From the NCBI GenBank assembly GCA_947652605.1, contig OX393584.1, forward strand, positions 31,235,467 through 31,299,466: DNA of 64,000 bases. Direction: 5' to 3'. A program made the translations under genes and the position numbers. Source of the stretch: Elmis aenea (lineage: Eukaryota > Arthropoda > Insecta > Coleoptera > Elmidae). The notes beneath the pieces are model-generated. The model worked only from the letters and a program-made list of their open reading frames with translations. It searched no databases and was not told the DNA's origin. Shown one piece after another: positions 38,271 through 49,880 of the stretch; the stretch's first letter is position 1, and every line of letters begins with the position of its first letter.

Positions 38271-38762
38271 CAGCGTGGTCCAAATTCGATGGGATTACAT
38301 AGGTATCTCGCTTAATATTCAAGATAGAGAAACGGTTATATTACCAAAAACGTGCAGTTTTTTAGGGTAAACTTAGAACCGGTTTCAGAAATATTCTATC
38401 ATTTCCGATTTTTCTTGTTTTTTTTTTGTTTTCACAGCCTATTTTTTGTTTCTCATCTTTAAAAGAATTAAAACACCTTTGTAACTTGCGTATTATTGAA
38501 AATAACTACATCAACTCTTATATATTTGGAAAGGGGAAAAAATAAGAAATTTAAATAGATCATAGCCAACTATAGCTTCAATTTAAAAAAGATGAGTTTG
38601 TGTCATAACTTTTTAACTTCAATAACTCAAAAACCGGAAATGATCGAATATTTTTGAAAACTGTTTTCCTAAAAAACTGCACATTTTTGGTAATTAATCG
38701 TTTTTCTATCTTGACTATTAAGCGAGATACCCATGTAATCCCATCGAATTTGGACCATCCTG
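38271..38762. mobile_element. 492-bp MITE with about 130-bp inverted repeats and TA flanks
   Basis: The left end reads CAGCGTGGTCCAAATTCGAT, and the right end on the minus strand reads CAGGATGGTCCAAATTCGAT. The arms continue to match through ATCTCGCTTAATA, GATAGA(G/A)AAACG and TGCAGTTTTTTAGG. TA lies immediately outside both ends, consistent with a TA target duplication as in Tc1/mariner-type insertion. No coding capacity. Confidence 0.85.
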
Positions 38763-38844
38763 TACAGTTATAAATAAACGTTTTGGTATCGTATAACGGT
38801 ACAATTCAGTTTACATTATTTCATAGGGGATAATTTACTCGAAA

Positions 38845-38915
38845 GTCGAACAACATGAAAGTCGAACAGTCTCCTGCAACGGACTGTGTTTGAAGTTCGA
38901 GGGTCCCCAACTGTA
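38845..38915 (+). repeat. Dispersed repeat, CGAAAGTCGAACAAC type, copy 1
   Basis: The segment has TCGAAAGTCGAACAACATG, GTCGAACAGTCTCCTGCAAC and GAAGTTCGAGGGTC. A clearly related segment occurs inverted at 40618-40710 (AACCGTCTCCTGGAACGG and TCTGAAGTTCAAGGGTC on its minus strand). Weaker relatives appear near 41150 and 55430. Boundaries and class are unknown. Confidence 0.55.
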
Positions 38916-39139
38916 TATCATATCTTGTTGATATACTTGCACTGAACTGTCTTTAATTTTCTTTTTGTACCTAAAAAAAAATACACTATACTCTTATAAA
39001 AAATTACTTATTATTTATTATTGTTGTCACGTAGGATCAATGAGTTAATAAAAATGACTTAATTAGCATTCTAGATATGCCCTCACATTATACGATAATG
39101 ATTTTTATAAACAATAATAATTCATCTAATTTAAGCAAA

Positions 39140-39200
39140 CCTGTATCTCTTATAATAAGCGAGATCCCCATGCTGGCAATGTTATCTGGGACACTCTATA
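39140..39200 (+). repeat. Short fragment related to family B
   Basis: Contains TTATAATAAGCGAGATCCCC followed by ATGCT, matching the inner part of family B copies 2 and 3. It is too short to place further. Confidence 0.4.
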
Positions 39201-40617
39201 TATCGGTATGCAATTGTTGTTCATTTTGCCTAAACTGTTTGCTGTGAGATAAAAAAAAAAACGAGTAAAAATTTCCATTTTTAATGCCAAATTATGAAAT
39301 AAACTTATTTAAAACAATTGATTACGTATGTATATGTTTACTCAATTCAACAGATTTTAAATTAATTAATTTTTTTTGTTGTGCAATAATCTTAAGCGTT
39401 TGATTTGTAGAGTAACAGTTAAACATAGATAAAATAACCATGTCGCTAATAAATCCAAAACCACTTGTTTTTTTAGTAGTAGGGGGTTCGTGTAGTATGC
39501 GCATGTTATAATTAATAATTTGTCGAAGCAGTTCGTGTACTCTAATATTTAGTTTTTCAATTTTCCGTAAGGGTTGTCGGAAGAGGAGGAGTTTTATGAC
39601 ACAAAATTGTCATTTTATCGTTAAACGTTATCAGTGACAATCTCGCTACAAAAGTGCCCCGCCTCGCGACGCTCGTTCTTAATGCACCCTTTTTTTGATA
39701 AGAATCTTGGTCCATTAGATAAATGCTTATTTCATTAATGTTAGGGATCACTGGAGAATTGTCGTGCCGCAAAGTGTTACCGAACTTTATTTATCGCCAA
39801 CGCAGGCGATCTTTAGATTAATTTTATGTAAATTTATTTGTAGATGTGTTTTTTGAATGTATTATTTTGTTAGGATGATTTGATTGTTTGAACTTTTGTT
39901 GGTTCAGTCAGTGGCGCCTTGTAAAATGTTTTCCTGCTTTAAGTTTTTTCAGTGTTGATTTTTATTGTTAGTGTAGCGGCGTTTGTAGTGCTAGACCAGT
40001 TTTTCAACTTCTACTGATATAATTGCTTAACTGCTACAAGGCACAAACAAGCCGATCTTTTCAAATGTAATTTAGGATAAAGCAAACTACAGTTAAATAC
40101 ACGTATATATTAACGCTCTCTAAAAACTGCCGAAACAGACCACATTATGAGTTTGTTTGAACTAGATTTTACACCGCATTTGGTTTTCATCCATCATTTG
40201 TGGAATGAACGAGTGTATCTTAACTTACACTTTTACTCTTTCGTAGTTATGGTCATTTTATACAGAAACATGTGGCAACCTTTTTTTAAATTCACCACAA
40301 TTCAATGCTAATCATCAAGTGCAGATTATTGTTCTTTAAAAATACAAATAAATAAACAGCGAAATTTTGCAATTATAACTTAGTTTTCAGTGTGTGCAGA
40401 GGATGCAAAATTCAAAATCATGGTTATTGTTATTTATTTAACGTGGCATAATATTTAGCTATAATGGCAAGGGACAGCTTATAAAGCTGTCGTAGTGTGG
40501 CGAAGCGACGCTTAATAAAAAACGCGTTTTTACCTTTAGTCATGATTCGTAAAAAACGCGAGCGTTTTAAAATATATTTGAACGACACACTAAGTGGTAA
40601 ATTTTCATTTGAAATTT
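39201..40617 (+). other. Giant intron, continued
   Basis: AT-rich, nothing supported as an exon. The open frame at 39557-39772 (minus) has no homology I recognise. Confidence 0.4.
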
Positions 40618-40710
40618 TTGGACTTTAATCACAGACCCTTGAACTTCAGACACAATCCGTTCCAGGAGACGGTTCGACTTCCAAGTTGATCGACTTTCGA
40701 GGTTGTTTCC
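40618..40710 (-). repeat. Dispersed repeat, CGAAAGTCGAACAAC type, copy 2 (inverted)
   Basis: On the minus strand it reads CTCGAAAGTCGATCAACTTG, GTCGAACCGTCTCCTGGAAC and CTGAAGTTCAAGGGTC, a diverged match to 38845-38915. Confidence 0.55.
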
Positions 40711-40763
40711 CTCATGGGAAATAATGTAAATTAGTTGATCAAAAGGAATAAATAAAACACTTA

Positions 40764-41087
40764 ATAGTATATTACATAACAAGAGTTGTAACAAGCAAAT
40801 TACGTACGAGTGGAAAAGTTGCGCACGGAGCCGCGTAGCGGCGAGTGCGTAATGACTTTACAACTCGTGTTATTTAGCTTACTTTTTCTACGAACACATA
40901 ATACTTACGATTTTAACGGCTTTTTGGCTAAAACGCTCATGTAATTACGTTGTCTTGTCAATTTTGACGTAAGCCTCCTTTGACGTTTCTAGACAAGTGT
41001 GCGTTTTGCTTACCGTGCGTTAAGACTCACTTACTATGCATGGGGACTGTACGGTAAGAGTATTTTAAGTTAGTGGTCATAGAAAAA
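40764..41087. mobile_element. Family A hairpin repeat, copy 4 (short form)
   Basis: Family ends and hairpin are present, and the loop carries the GGAGCCGCGTAGCGGCGAG segment also seen in copy 1. Only one GCTTACCGTGCGT unit is present, making this copy about 90 bp shorter than the long forms. Confidence 0.8.
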
Positions 41088-41998
41088 AACTTTACTTATG
41101 CCACCTTAGAAGTTTTGGTCAAGTTTTAAAACCGGATTTTCCTCGAATATTTTGTTTGAGTTTCAAGTTGTTCGAACATCAAACCGTCGAAGTTCGGGTA
41201 TCCATCGTATAATTTATAAAACAAACGCAACTTTTTTCCTCCACAATACATTTAGGGGCGCAACTGATTAGCTTCGGCTCTAAAACGAAAATAAACCGCA
41301 TACGTAAAATGTTACTAATCTCTTGAAAATTTACAACTCACCGGCGACAGTTCGCCAATACAAACTTTCCAAAGTAATGAAGTTGTTAATTTGGGGACAT
41401 TTATTGTCATTCTAAAGGCTACATTGTTTAAAAGATATTATTTTTCGAGTCGTTTCGTTTCATGTGTGATTGCTTTAAGGTTACATATACATTTGAACGT
41501 GCAGATGTACGAGGGGAAACGTTTTGACACCTTCGCACAACATGTAGCTAATGAATATACGTAAACCGTGACAAATTGAAGGACGTATTACACCTTGCCG
41601 TCAAATATGTACACGATAGCAACTTTTTACAAATACATTCAGAACAAGATGAAAGGCTGTAAAAATACTAATGTAATTTAAATGTATACCGTTTGATATC
41701 ATTCTGTGGTCACGTCTTGAATTACCGCATGTGATGCAATGTTGTCACCCCACCCTCTCAACGTTTGAAAAAGTTCTTGTTTTATCGGAGCGAACTGGAT
41801 GATTTTGAGTATTGTTAAAAACATCATCAAATATACTGTGTCTCATACATTTGCACACATTTCAATTTTTACAGTATTTCACACATCCAGCATATCCATT
41901 CATTGTATGTCTATGATATACAGGATGTTCCATAATTAAATTAAGTGCTTGGAAGTTTAAAGCAACAAAGAAAATCAAATGTAGCCTATACTTAGTTC
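41088..41998 (+). other. Giant intron, continued
   Basis: AT-rich, with a weak relative of the GTCGAAGTTCG repeat near 41190 and a lone TACAGGATGTTCC terminus at 41920. No exon. Confidence 0.4.
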
Positions 41999-42040
41999 AG
42001 TAGGATCTCGATTTTCCGGATTTTCGATTATCCGGATGTT
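41999..42040 (+). mobile_element. pogo/Tigger-like terminus
   Basis: CAGTAGGATCTCGATTTTCC followed by GGATTTTCGATTATCCGGAT is the style of pogo/Tigger terminal repeat, in which CAGTA(A/G)-(A/C)CTCGATTATCC recurs. No complementary right end was found, so this is a terminal fragment. Confidence 0.5.
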
Positions 42041-42785
42041 TGATTGTTAGTTATTTACCTAGGTTCACGAGACATTTCTTAAAATTGTTTGTATATACAA
42101 TATTTTAAGTATATTTAATAGCGTACATAAAGATACGATAATGATCTTGTTTTTTTTAAAATTATTTATCGAATTAATAATAATCGCAAGGATTAAATAT
42201 ATTTGTTGATATAATATTGTTACAGCGGCATGGTCGTTATTCGACTTTGTTAACTGTTTAATCTCATTATTGATAGTGGAGCGAATCTGTTCGTTGTGCA
42301 AAATTTGTTTTCATATTTATATTCAACCTCGCGTATCAGACTTTGAAGTCGGTGTTTTTTCTATCGTAAAATCGCCGAAGGCTATATGGTCATACGATGT
42401 TCGCGAAGGGACGTACCTATATGGATAAGGTAGCTCATATAAAATGCAAACCGCGAAATCCAATCTAGCTGAGAGCAGCTATTTGTTTTTAAAGCGTCGC
42501 AATGTCAGAGAATGTGATGGTCTACTACCAAGTGTGCTACATACATCAAGGAGAAGAGGTTTCCACTTACACCATTTGAATTTACTTAGCAAATACGCCA
42601 CGAGTTTATATAAAAACCCTGTAAAACGAACGTTTCTTTTATGCTGTTAGGACAACAGCAGAAATAATATTTTAAGATAATCATTGCGCCGATAAAGTTT
42701 ATACTTATAAAGTTTATACTATATTATATTATAAAAAAGCACGCAATTTTGTGAATTACAATGTTTAATAATATATATAAATATA

Positions 42786-43297
42786 CCAGGTGATTCAATT
42801 TGACTGTCTGTTTCTTAATTACCCAGTATACCTTATTTATTTGTTCTGATAAACAATTTCAGTTTAAATTTTGACAAAAGTTTCAAAAGTATTTAATATT
42901 TTTTATTAAATTCTACCAATCTTCATATTTTACAGAACAAAAAACTATTAAATTTTCAGGGTCGCGATGTACCCAATTACTTAAATGTACTAAAAAGTTT
43001 TAAAGTAAATAATAAACCAAAAACATTTATGGTTATTTATTTTTCTCTTTAAGATCTTCAAAATGTACCTATATAATCTGCTTCCAAACACAGTTTTCCT
43101 CTGTATTTATTATCAGAATAAATAAATGTATACTGTGTAATTAAAAAAAAAAGACTAATCGCCAGTCGGACATATTTTGTCGTAAAAATAGTCACGTTTA
43201 AAAAAGTTCCAGCGAATACAAAAATATAAGGTTGATAGGAAATTCCTCTTAAAATAGCAAAGTTGTATGGGTGCGACAGTCAAACAGAATCACCCTG
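42786..43297. mobile_element. 512-bp MITE with CAGGTGATTC ends and TA flanks
   Basis: Left end CCAGGTGATTCAATTTGACT; right end on the minus strand CAGGGTGATTCTGTTTGACT. TA flanks both ends. The interior is AT-rich and non-coding. Confidence 0.75.
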
Positions 43298-43451
43298 TAT
43301 ATGTTTCAACATGAAAAATTTAGGATCTCGGAAACCGTTGGGTATAGAAGGATGATGATGAAGCAAAAACTACTTAAACGTGCTCAAAACAATTTTGTAC
43401 AGCACCCTAAAGTTTTTAAAAAGTTGCAAGACTATAAACTTTGCAAAATTT

Positions 43452-43795
43452 TTCAGAAAAAAATCGATTGTTTTGGGTTGGTCTTTATATTTCTGAAAAT
43501 GTTAATGACACCCTAAGCAACGCATTTCCACCTTTGGTTTGTTCAAAAACGGCTTAAAATAATTTTTTACTTCTCTTCCAACCTTAAACAAAAATTCCAA
43601 TACTGTAGCCTGGCATTTTATTCTGAAAAAATTCGATTGTTTTGGAATGGCCTTTATATTTTCTGAAAATGTTAAAGACGCCCTAAGCAATGTATTTTCA
43701 CCTTTGGTTTGTTCAAAAACGACCTAAACTAATTTTTTACTACTCCTGCAAACATTAACAAAATTTCCAATACTATAGCCTGGCATTTTATATTT
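43452..43795. repeat. Imperfect tandem duplication, 169-bp period
   Basis: TCGATTGTTTTGG at 43464 and 43633, and TTTGGTTTGTTCAAAAACG in both halves, show two diverged copies. Each ends with TAGCCTGGCATTTTAT. The open frames in both strands here follow the repeat. Confidence 0.8.
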
Positions 43796-44444
43796 GCATT
43801 TCCTTAAGATACGAGACTAAACTGCATTGTTTTTCAGACGCTCGTTCCTTCTGTTTTTCTTTTTTAATCCGTTCTTAGTGTATCATCAGGTTGAGGAGTG
43901 GATTTTAAATTATTGCGAAAAACCGGTTAATGACCATTGATTCGTGAATATATCTGTAACATGCAAGCTCTATTTTGAATTGGTCAACACATTAATTAGT
44001 TTGATTGCAGACAATTTGCAAAATATGGGTCTTGGTTAAAAGTTGCACGGACTATAAAATCCGACACTTTTAATTTTGTTATTAAATATAATTGAACAAC
44101 TTATAATCTACCTCTTAAATTTTAGTCAAACAATAATATTTCATCATACATTGCCATGTTGAATGAGCATTCGTTGTACATTTCGTGCGATATAACGCCT
44201 AGTTAATCACAGGGAATAGATAAATGCACGACAAAGATTTGTTTGCAAAATTTTTTGTTGCAATTTTTATTAGTTTTTAAGGACGTTGATCTTAAGTTGT
44301 AATATTACGTTACCGTCGGTTTAAGCATGAAATAGTTCTCTATAATATGACGGGCACTCAGTATAAAGTTCATTTAAAGAAGTAATTTTTTTGCAATATT
44401 GAAGAAAATCAGGGTTTAATTTATGACAGATTATAAATTAGCTA
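43796..44444 (+). other. Giant intron, continued
   Basis: AT-rich, no exon or repeat identified. Confidence 0.4.
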
Positions 44445-44650
44445 CAGGAAACCTCGATTTAATGGACTCATTCGGACGAGGGATTGTCCGTTAAAGCGTT
44501 AAAGCCGAAGGTCCGTTGTATAATAAATAAATTTTTCGAATGCATATATGTACCCAAACATTGTTTACAGGCTGTTAAGTTAACAGAGTGTTAGTTTTCA
44601 CATATGACAAATCAACCGAAAATTTTGTCCGTTAAATCGAGGTTTTAATG
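44445..44650. mobile_element. 206-bp pogo-like MITE with TA duplication
   Basis: Left end CAGGAAACCTCGATTTAATG and minus-strand right end CATTAAAACCTCGATTTAAC both continue to GGAC. TA stands directly outside each end. CCTCGATT termini with TA targets are typical of the pogo/Tigger group. No coding capacity. Confidence 0.75.
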
Positions 44651-45023
44651 TACTTGGTAAATCAAACCAATCGTTTAAGAACAACACTAATATGGTGTAG
44701 TGTAGACCGCGTTACTGTTAAAATTTTAATATAAAGCAGCTTAGCAATATAGTTTTTTCACAAAAACACATAAATTACCAATAAATAAAAACAGAGTTTG
44801 GAAAAACCAGGAAAATTGGTCGAAACATCCACAGTGCATCTTGAAAACGTAAATGAGTAAAACAGTGTTTATACTTAATTTCAAATTACCCTCACAAATC
44901 GTGCTAAAGATCAACAAAAATGCGCCTACGAGTACAAATTGTTTAGATTAAAAATATACATTTCGACTGTTATGATTGATAAATGATTAATAGCAACTTG
45001 ATTATTTTAAACATTAGTATATA

Positions 45024-45144
45024 CCGGGTGCAACTGGATTCTGCTATACCCCAAATGCATAAGACCGTGGATTTTTGCTACAAATTTCATTTCTGGTTCA
45101 TTTAGAAATCACATAAACTTTTCTATTTTAAATGGACCACCCTG
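45024..45144. mobile_element. Short element with CNGGGTG ends and TA flanks
   Basis: Left end CCGGGTGCAACTGG and minus-strand right end CAGGGTGGTCCATTT match only over the terminal bases, but both are flanked by TA. It may be a deletion product of the CAGGGTG group. Confidence 0.4.
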
Positions 45145-48100
45145 TATGGTTTTACATGTTCGGAAAGAGCATGCAATTATGAATATAAATGCATTATTTT
45201 GGTTAATTTTTATTTATGTTGCCTAACTTTTAATTGGTGTCTAGTGCGGTACCTATAGGTACTTGTAAAAACTTTTTTAATTTCTGTGTTTTTAGCCGTT
45301 TCCTAATGTTCAAGGAAGACGAAATCGGAAGAAGTGTAGGTACTGTGTTATTGAACCGCACAAGGTGTGGCTAAAAATTACCCGCGTATCGGTAAAAGTA
45401 TTTTGGTAACATCCTAATGGAAACACTCGACACGTTATCAAAATTATTTTAGTGACACATTTGACCCACGTGTTCGATAGTGGGTGTAAAAATATACGGT
45501 TTAAGTTACCCAGCACATCTGTCAAATATGACGAGACGCCCCTCGGTAGCGTGTTTTATAGCACGCGACATTTTTAAAAACCCAGGAGAAACAAAGCTGG
45601 TTCGTTGGGAAACGGTTTTAAAATTTTAGTTACATAAAACTGAAACAAAAAACAGACCTTCGATGTATTAAAAAAATACGCTAAAACGTTTTACAAACTG
45701 CAACGACTTGGAATGTTGCCAATAACTCACGTTTTCAAGTAGATACCCTAAAAAATTGATGCTAAATCATATACATTAACCGTTTGTGTTACTTTCACGT
45801 ATCTCTCGTCTTTCGTTATCAAAATTTTTAATATGCAGCTTCTTCATCGGTGAAACAAAACTTATGCCATTTATTACAATTCCAGATTAACCACAAAATC
45901 GTATCATATTACATTATGGTGCATTTGTAACTATAATACAGGCACTAAGAGATTGTATCACTAACATTATTTATTTAGTAACATGCCAGCATTCATGTAT
46001 ACAGGGTATCTAAATACAAGACCATACTAAGTAATATCAGAACTGTAAGAGCTAAACACGGATAATGCGAATCAGATTTGTATTGAGTTAAACTTACAGA
46101 AATATGTAAAAAATATAAAATAAAAATTCTGGTGGCATTTAACCATAAAATTAAACATATTAAGAATTATTTAACTTTTTTACATCAAACTAAAAACTTT
46201 AATTTCCTGAATATTTGCAGTGTAGCATCAACATTTTTCGAGTTGAATAAAAATTATTGTTCCTTGCATACCCAAGAGAATACGGTTTTGTAGGTGTCAT
46301 TCACCATACTTTTGATTGTATTGTGCATTCAAGCAGATTGCAGGTGACATTTAGACGAATGACGAGTAAATAAAATAGCATTGGAGCATTGTTCTCCAAA
46401 CACTATAACAGCTGAGGTCGTAGGTATAGTTGGATAGTTTGACGTTCCATCTCCCGATGAGTGGTGAGAGGTTAAAAGACATTTCCTAATCTTGTGTTAA
46501 ACGCTGGTGATTTATCGAGTAAACTGTCGCATAACATTTAATCTAATCACAACTTTCTCACGCCTGATCCTTTCACAACTACTTAAATATCTAAAAACAT
46601 CAACAAGAAAGTTTTCGTAAAAATGTACGTTCTGTAACACCTCTTGGTCGTGATTTACAGCGCAAAACTATTTTAATGAAAATACTCTTAAGTGGCCGGG
46701 CAGGTTTTAACGGTTAACCGTTGACAAATATGTTGGAATGGGTGTCAAAAATTCGATTGGGTTAGTTATATTTACGCATTTAGTTTGATTGTTTACTTTA
46801 TACTAGGTACACTATTAACGTCATCTCCTCATAAACAACAACGAAATTGATTGAAATCGAGATTTGTTCTAAGAATTTTAAGTAGTCGTTAAATATTTGC
46901 TTAAGTGCGCACAACAATATTAAATTAACGTAGATTTAAACAATGTTTTATACAAGTTTGGTGACCTAAAATATAATGGCGAAAATGTTATTGATTAAAA
47001 TATTCCTTTCAGGATGATGATGTTTTTATTTGATAGCCGTTTGATAAAGACCAAGACAGTATGGTCGAACTCGAAACGTCACGTAATCGAAGAAGACGCG
47101 TTTCCAAGCCCAGGAACGACGATTGTAACATTCTATGTAATGTCGAGTATAAAATAACAATGACCTATAGTCTTTATAAAAAATACCTAGGCATTTATAG
47201 AACGTCGAATGTTAGGTAGATTGTATAGTAAAAACATTTTATTAAGAATTAAAAACATTTTTATTTTTTCTCAATGAAAAATAATGATAATATTCTTATG
47301 AGTATACTTTATTTATTGCAAAGCAATGAATAAAAAGCTTCAGACAACCTTTAACCTGGCACTCTATTAATGACCAAGTCAGTTAAGATTATAATTTTAC
47401 ACTTTGCCAAATTCCACTAGGCATTACGAAGAATGCCTAGATATTCTAAAGACTACCGAATTATACACTGTGCCGCTAACGCATAGTAGATTACAAAGAA
47501 ATAAATAAAAGTGGAGAAAATCAGTGAATGTCTGGTAACGAGCTTTTATTGTCAATAATTTTAGGACAGATACGGAATAATTAACAATTGGTTCTGCGTT
47601 TTTCGAATCTATTTTAATTAAATACACTTTCGTTTTAAACATCTGGTCGGCGATTGTGTGGTACAAATTTTGATAATGCAAATTATAATTGGCACAACTA
47701 AAAAATATTCGAAATAATACAATTTGTTAAAAATGCAGAGAAAATAAATTTATTTAAAGTAAAATTTTACGTAGAAATGTATTTTGGAGCTGTGAAAGAA
47801 TTATATTATAATTAGCGGAAAGTCTGGTAGTTAGTTTAATAAAGCATTCATATTGTCAAGGATATTTCTCTTTATATGTGAGGCAAAACATAATCAACTC
47901 CATTAACACTTTTAGCGAGTATCTTTTAAATAGGTCAACATACCTATGTGGTATTAGAGTTAGATAATGCTAACTACAATAAAATATCTTAAAACAAGCC
48001 ACCGCGAACATTATCGACTGTTTGGAGAATTCTTGCTTTTTTTTACATTAAAAGCATTAATACAGAAGAATATATTAACGTATATTTATTGTATTCATTA

Positions 48101-48286
48101 TGTGTATAACGTAACTATTTAAACTTTTTATTTACTTTTATTAATGCATGCTACAAAATTTTGTTTGATTATTTACGCGTCAATAGTAAAAATAAAGCTT
48201 ATATCGTTCATAAAAAATTAATTGATGCATAATTAGGTAGTTCATTGGCACGATTGGTCTCCTGTTGAAAACCCATATGCGAAAAT
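45145..48286 (+). other. Giant intron, right part
   Basis: AT-rich. A lone TACAGGGTATC terminus at about 46000 and otherwise no recognised repeat or exon. Confidence 0.45.
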
Positions 48287-48863
48287 TAAATATGTTGTTC
48301 TTAAACTGTTAAATATTCTTCCTAAATTTCCCGTCCTTTCGCTTTTTTTCTTGTCCATTCCTCCAGTTTTCTCTATGAACACTCCTAAATATTTAAAGCT
48401 TTCTACCTGTTCCAACCTAAGCCCATTTAAAGTGATGTTATGCCCTTTGTTCTCTGTAGTAACGATTATAATTTTAGTTTTTTCGGTATTTATTTTCATA
48501 TACATTTTTTCCAATTCCTGGTTTAGAGTTTCTAAATTATGTTGCAGATTCTTTTCTGTTTCCGCGACTAAGACCATGTCGTCTGCGAACATTAGCTCAG
48601 TTATGGTTATTTTTTCCATTTTCCAGTTGCCTAGGTGAAACGGTGTTATTTTTTGCTTTACTTCTTTAATTACCCCATCTATAACTACTGAGAATAATGA
48701 TGGACTGAGCACGCATCCTTATTTTAAGCCCTCTTTTGTTTCAAACTCTTCCGATTCTTCATTTAGTGTTCTTACAATATTTACCGTTTTTTCGTGCATC
48801 GCTTTTATTATGTCGATTGTTTCTATTTCTATTCCCTTTCCTCTCTTTTGTATTTGTATTTAA
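48287..48863 (-). pseudogene. RTE-type reverse transcriptase fragment, directly upstream of a host exon
   Basis: On the minus strand the translation runs IETIDIIKAMHEKTVNIVRT, then FETKEGLK, a TAA stop where the family usually has Gln before GC, and then GCVLSPSLFSVVIDGV. The catalytic FADDMVLVAETEKNLQ follows, then INTEKTKI and ESFKYLGV. These are the palm and thumb motifs of an RTE-clade reverse transcriptase, with the FADD aspartates intact. The copy lacks endonuclease and C-terminus, and homology ends after RTTYL. The 5' side stops about 20 bp from the acceptor at 48882, so part of the splice-site neighbourhood may derive from the element. Confidence 0.9.
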
Positions 48864-48882
48864 TTTTTGTTTTTTTTTTCAG

Positions 48883-49125
48883 TGGGCATCCGTTGCATCA
48901 TGGTTTTTTAGACCAGAGTGTTCACCATTAACAACGTTAGCAAATAGCGAAACGCTTCAGTCAACTTGTACAGCTTCCGTGCGACCACCAGTTCCTTCAT
49001 CTAGGCTTAATGCATCACCCGCTACCGCTAGTGGAACATCACCTCCGCGACCACCGTCAACCAACTCGCATCGAGAAGAACGATCAGATCGAGAAAGAGT
49101 CTTCCAACCACCAACTATATGCACA
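48883..49125 (+). CDS. Unnamed gene, shared coding exon (81 codons)
   Basis: A long T-run ending in CAG and the donor ACA|GTGAGT delimit exactly 81 codons, entering and leaving in phase 0. That suits both upstream exons (ending at 18300 or 20064). The translation begins WASVASWFFRPECSPLTTLA, continues through TASVRPPVPSSRLNASPATA and SGTSPPRPPSTNS, then a charged stretch HREERSDRER and FQPPTICT. It is strongly biased to Ser, Thr, Pro and Arg, with PxxP motifs, and looks intrinsically disordered. Only the opening WASVASWFF is hydrophobic. The exon lies about 20 bp from a dead RTE fragment on its left. I do not recognise the family. Confidence 0.8.
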
Positions 49126-49576
49126 GTGAGTGATTTTGTAATAAAAATATTTACACAACGTTTGTACCTCGATTTAGCATGCTATCACGTTTGTTCGATT
49201 ATTATTATATTCTGACGTACCTCAGTAACGAGATCAGATTCAAAGGAGAAGCGATCGCTCCCCTGCACCCCGGAGGGTCGTTTATTTCCCCTTCACGTGA
49301 CTTATGTACAAGTTAAACAATTATTAAATTTTAGTGACGAGAGTATATATTTTTTAAATCGTCATCTAGTAGAAAAGATCGGTGCGGAATAGAACCAATT
49401 TTTGGTTTATTACCGCTTTTCAATAAAACTTTATTATTTTACTATGTTTTTCAACATAAGTAAGCTATTTTGTTCGAATGAATTTGAATATGTATCTGAG
49501 TATTCCATACTCTACTACTGTTTTTCTTGATATCTGTTTCTGTATTTCTGCCCATATAAGTCTTAAACGATGTACA
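49126..49576 (+). other. Start of the intron 49126-62109
   Basis: Begins with the donor GTGAGT. No exon or repeat seen in this part. Confidence 0.5.
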
Positions 49577-49880
49577 CAGGGCTGGCCCGAGCTGCAAGCA
49601 ACACTCTTGGGTTCATACGTCAAAAACAACCTGGCATAAAGGCACAAAATAAAATCTGTGCGACTAAAAATAGTGTTGTACAAATTTCCAAATTTTTCGA
49701 GGTATTTATTGATAAGCATTATGGTTTGACTGTACCGTAGTCGCGTGCTAATAAGGTGACATATAAGAGCTTGGCATTTCTTGAAAGGGAATTGCCGGTT
49801 GTCGCGTTGCGCAACACGCACGTCACGTTCGTGAAGTATCCATCGTCGCGACGCCATAAGCGGCCGCACTAATGGAATTC
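49577..49880. mobile_element. Possible DNA transposon remnant, CAGGGCTGGCCCGAG end
   Basis: CAGGGCTGGCCCGAGCTGC resembles the CAGGGCCGGCCCGAG-type terminus of hAT-like arthropod transposons. A CG-rich patch with GCGGCCGC at about 49800-49868 could be its other side. A minus-strand open frame of 134 codons runs across it (49465-49869) without family resemblance and is not called as a gene. Confidence 0.35.

Noticed and set aside
48351..48638. 95-codon plus-strand frame
   Set aside because: Shadow of the reverse-transcriptase coding sequence on the other strand.
48736..48882. Plus-strand open frame continuing upstream of the exon at 48883
   Set aside because: It is the antisense of the RTE reverse transcriptase followed by the T-rich splice tract; the real exon starts after CAG at 48882.
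49465..49869. 134-codon minus-strand frame
   Set aside because: No recognisable domain; it crosses a probable transposon terminus and a CG-rich patch. Kept only as a remark in the repeat entry.
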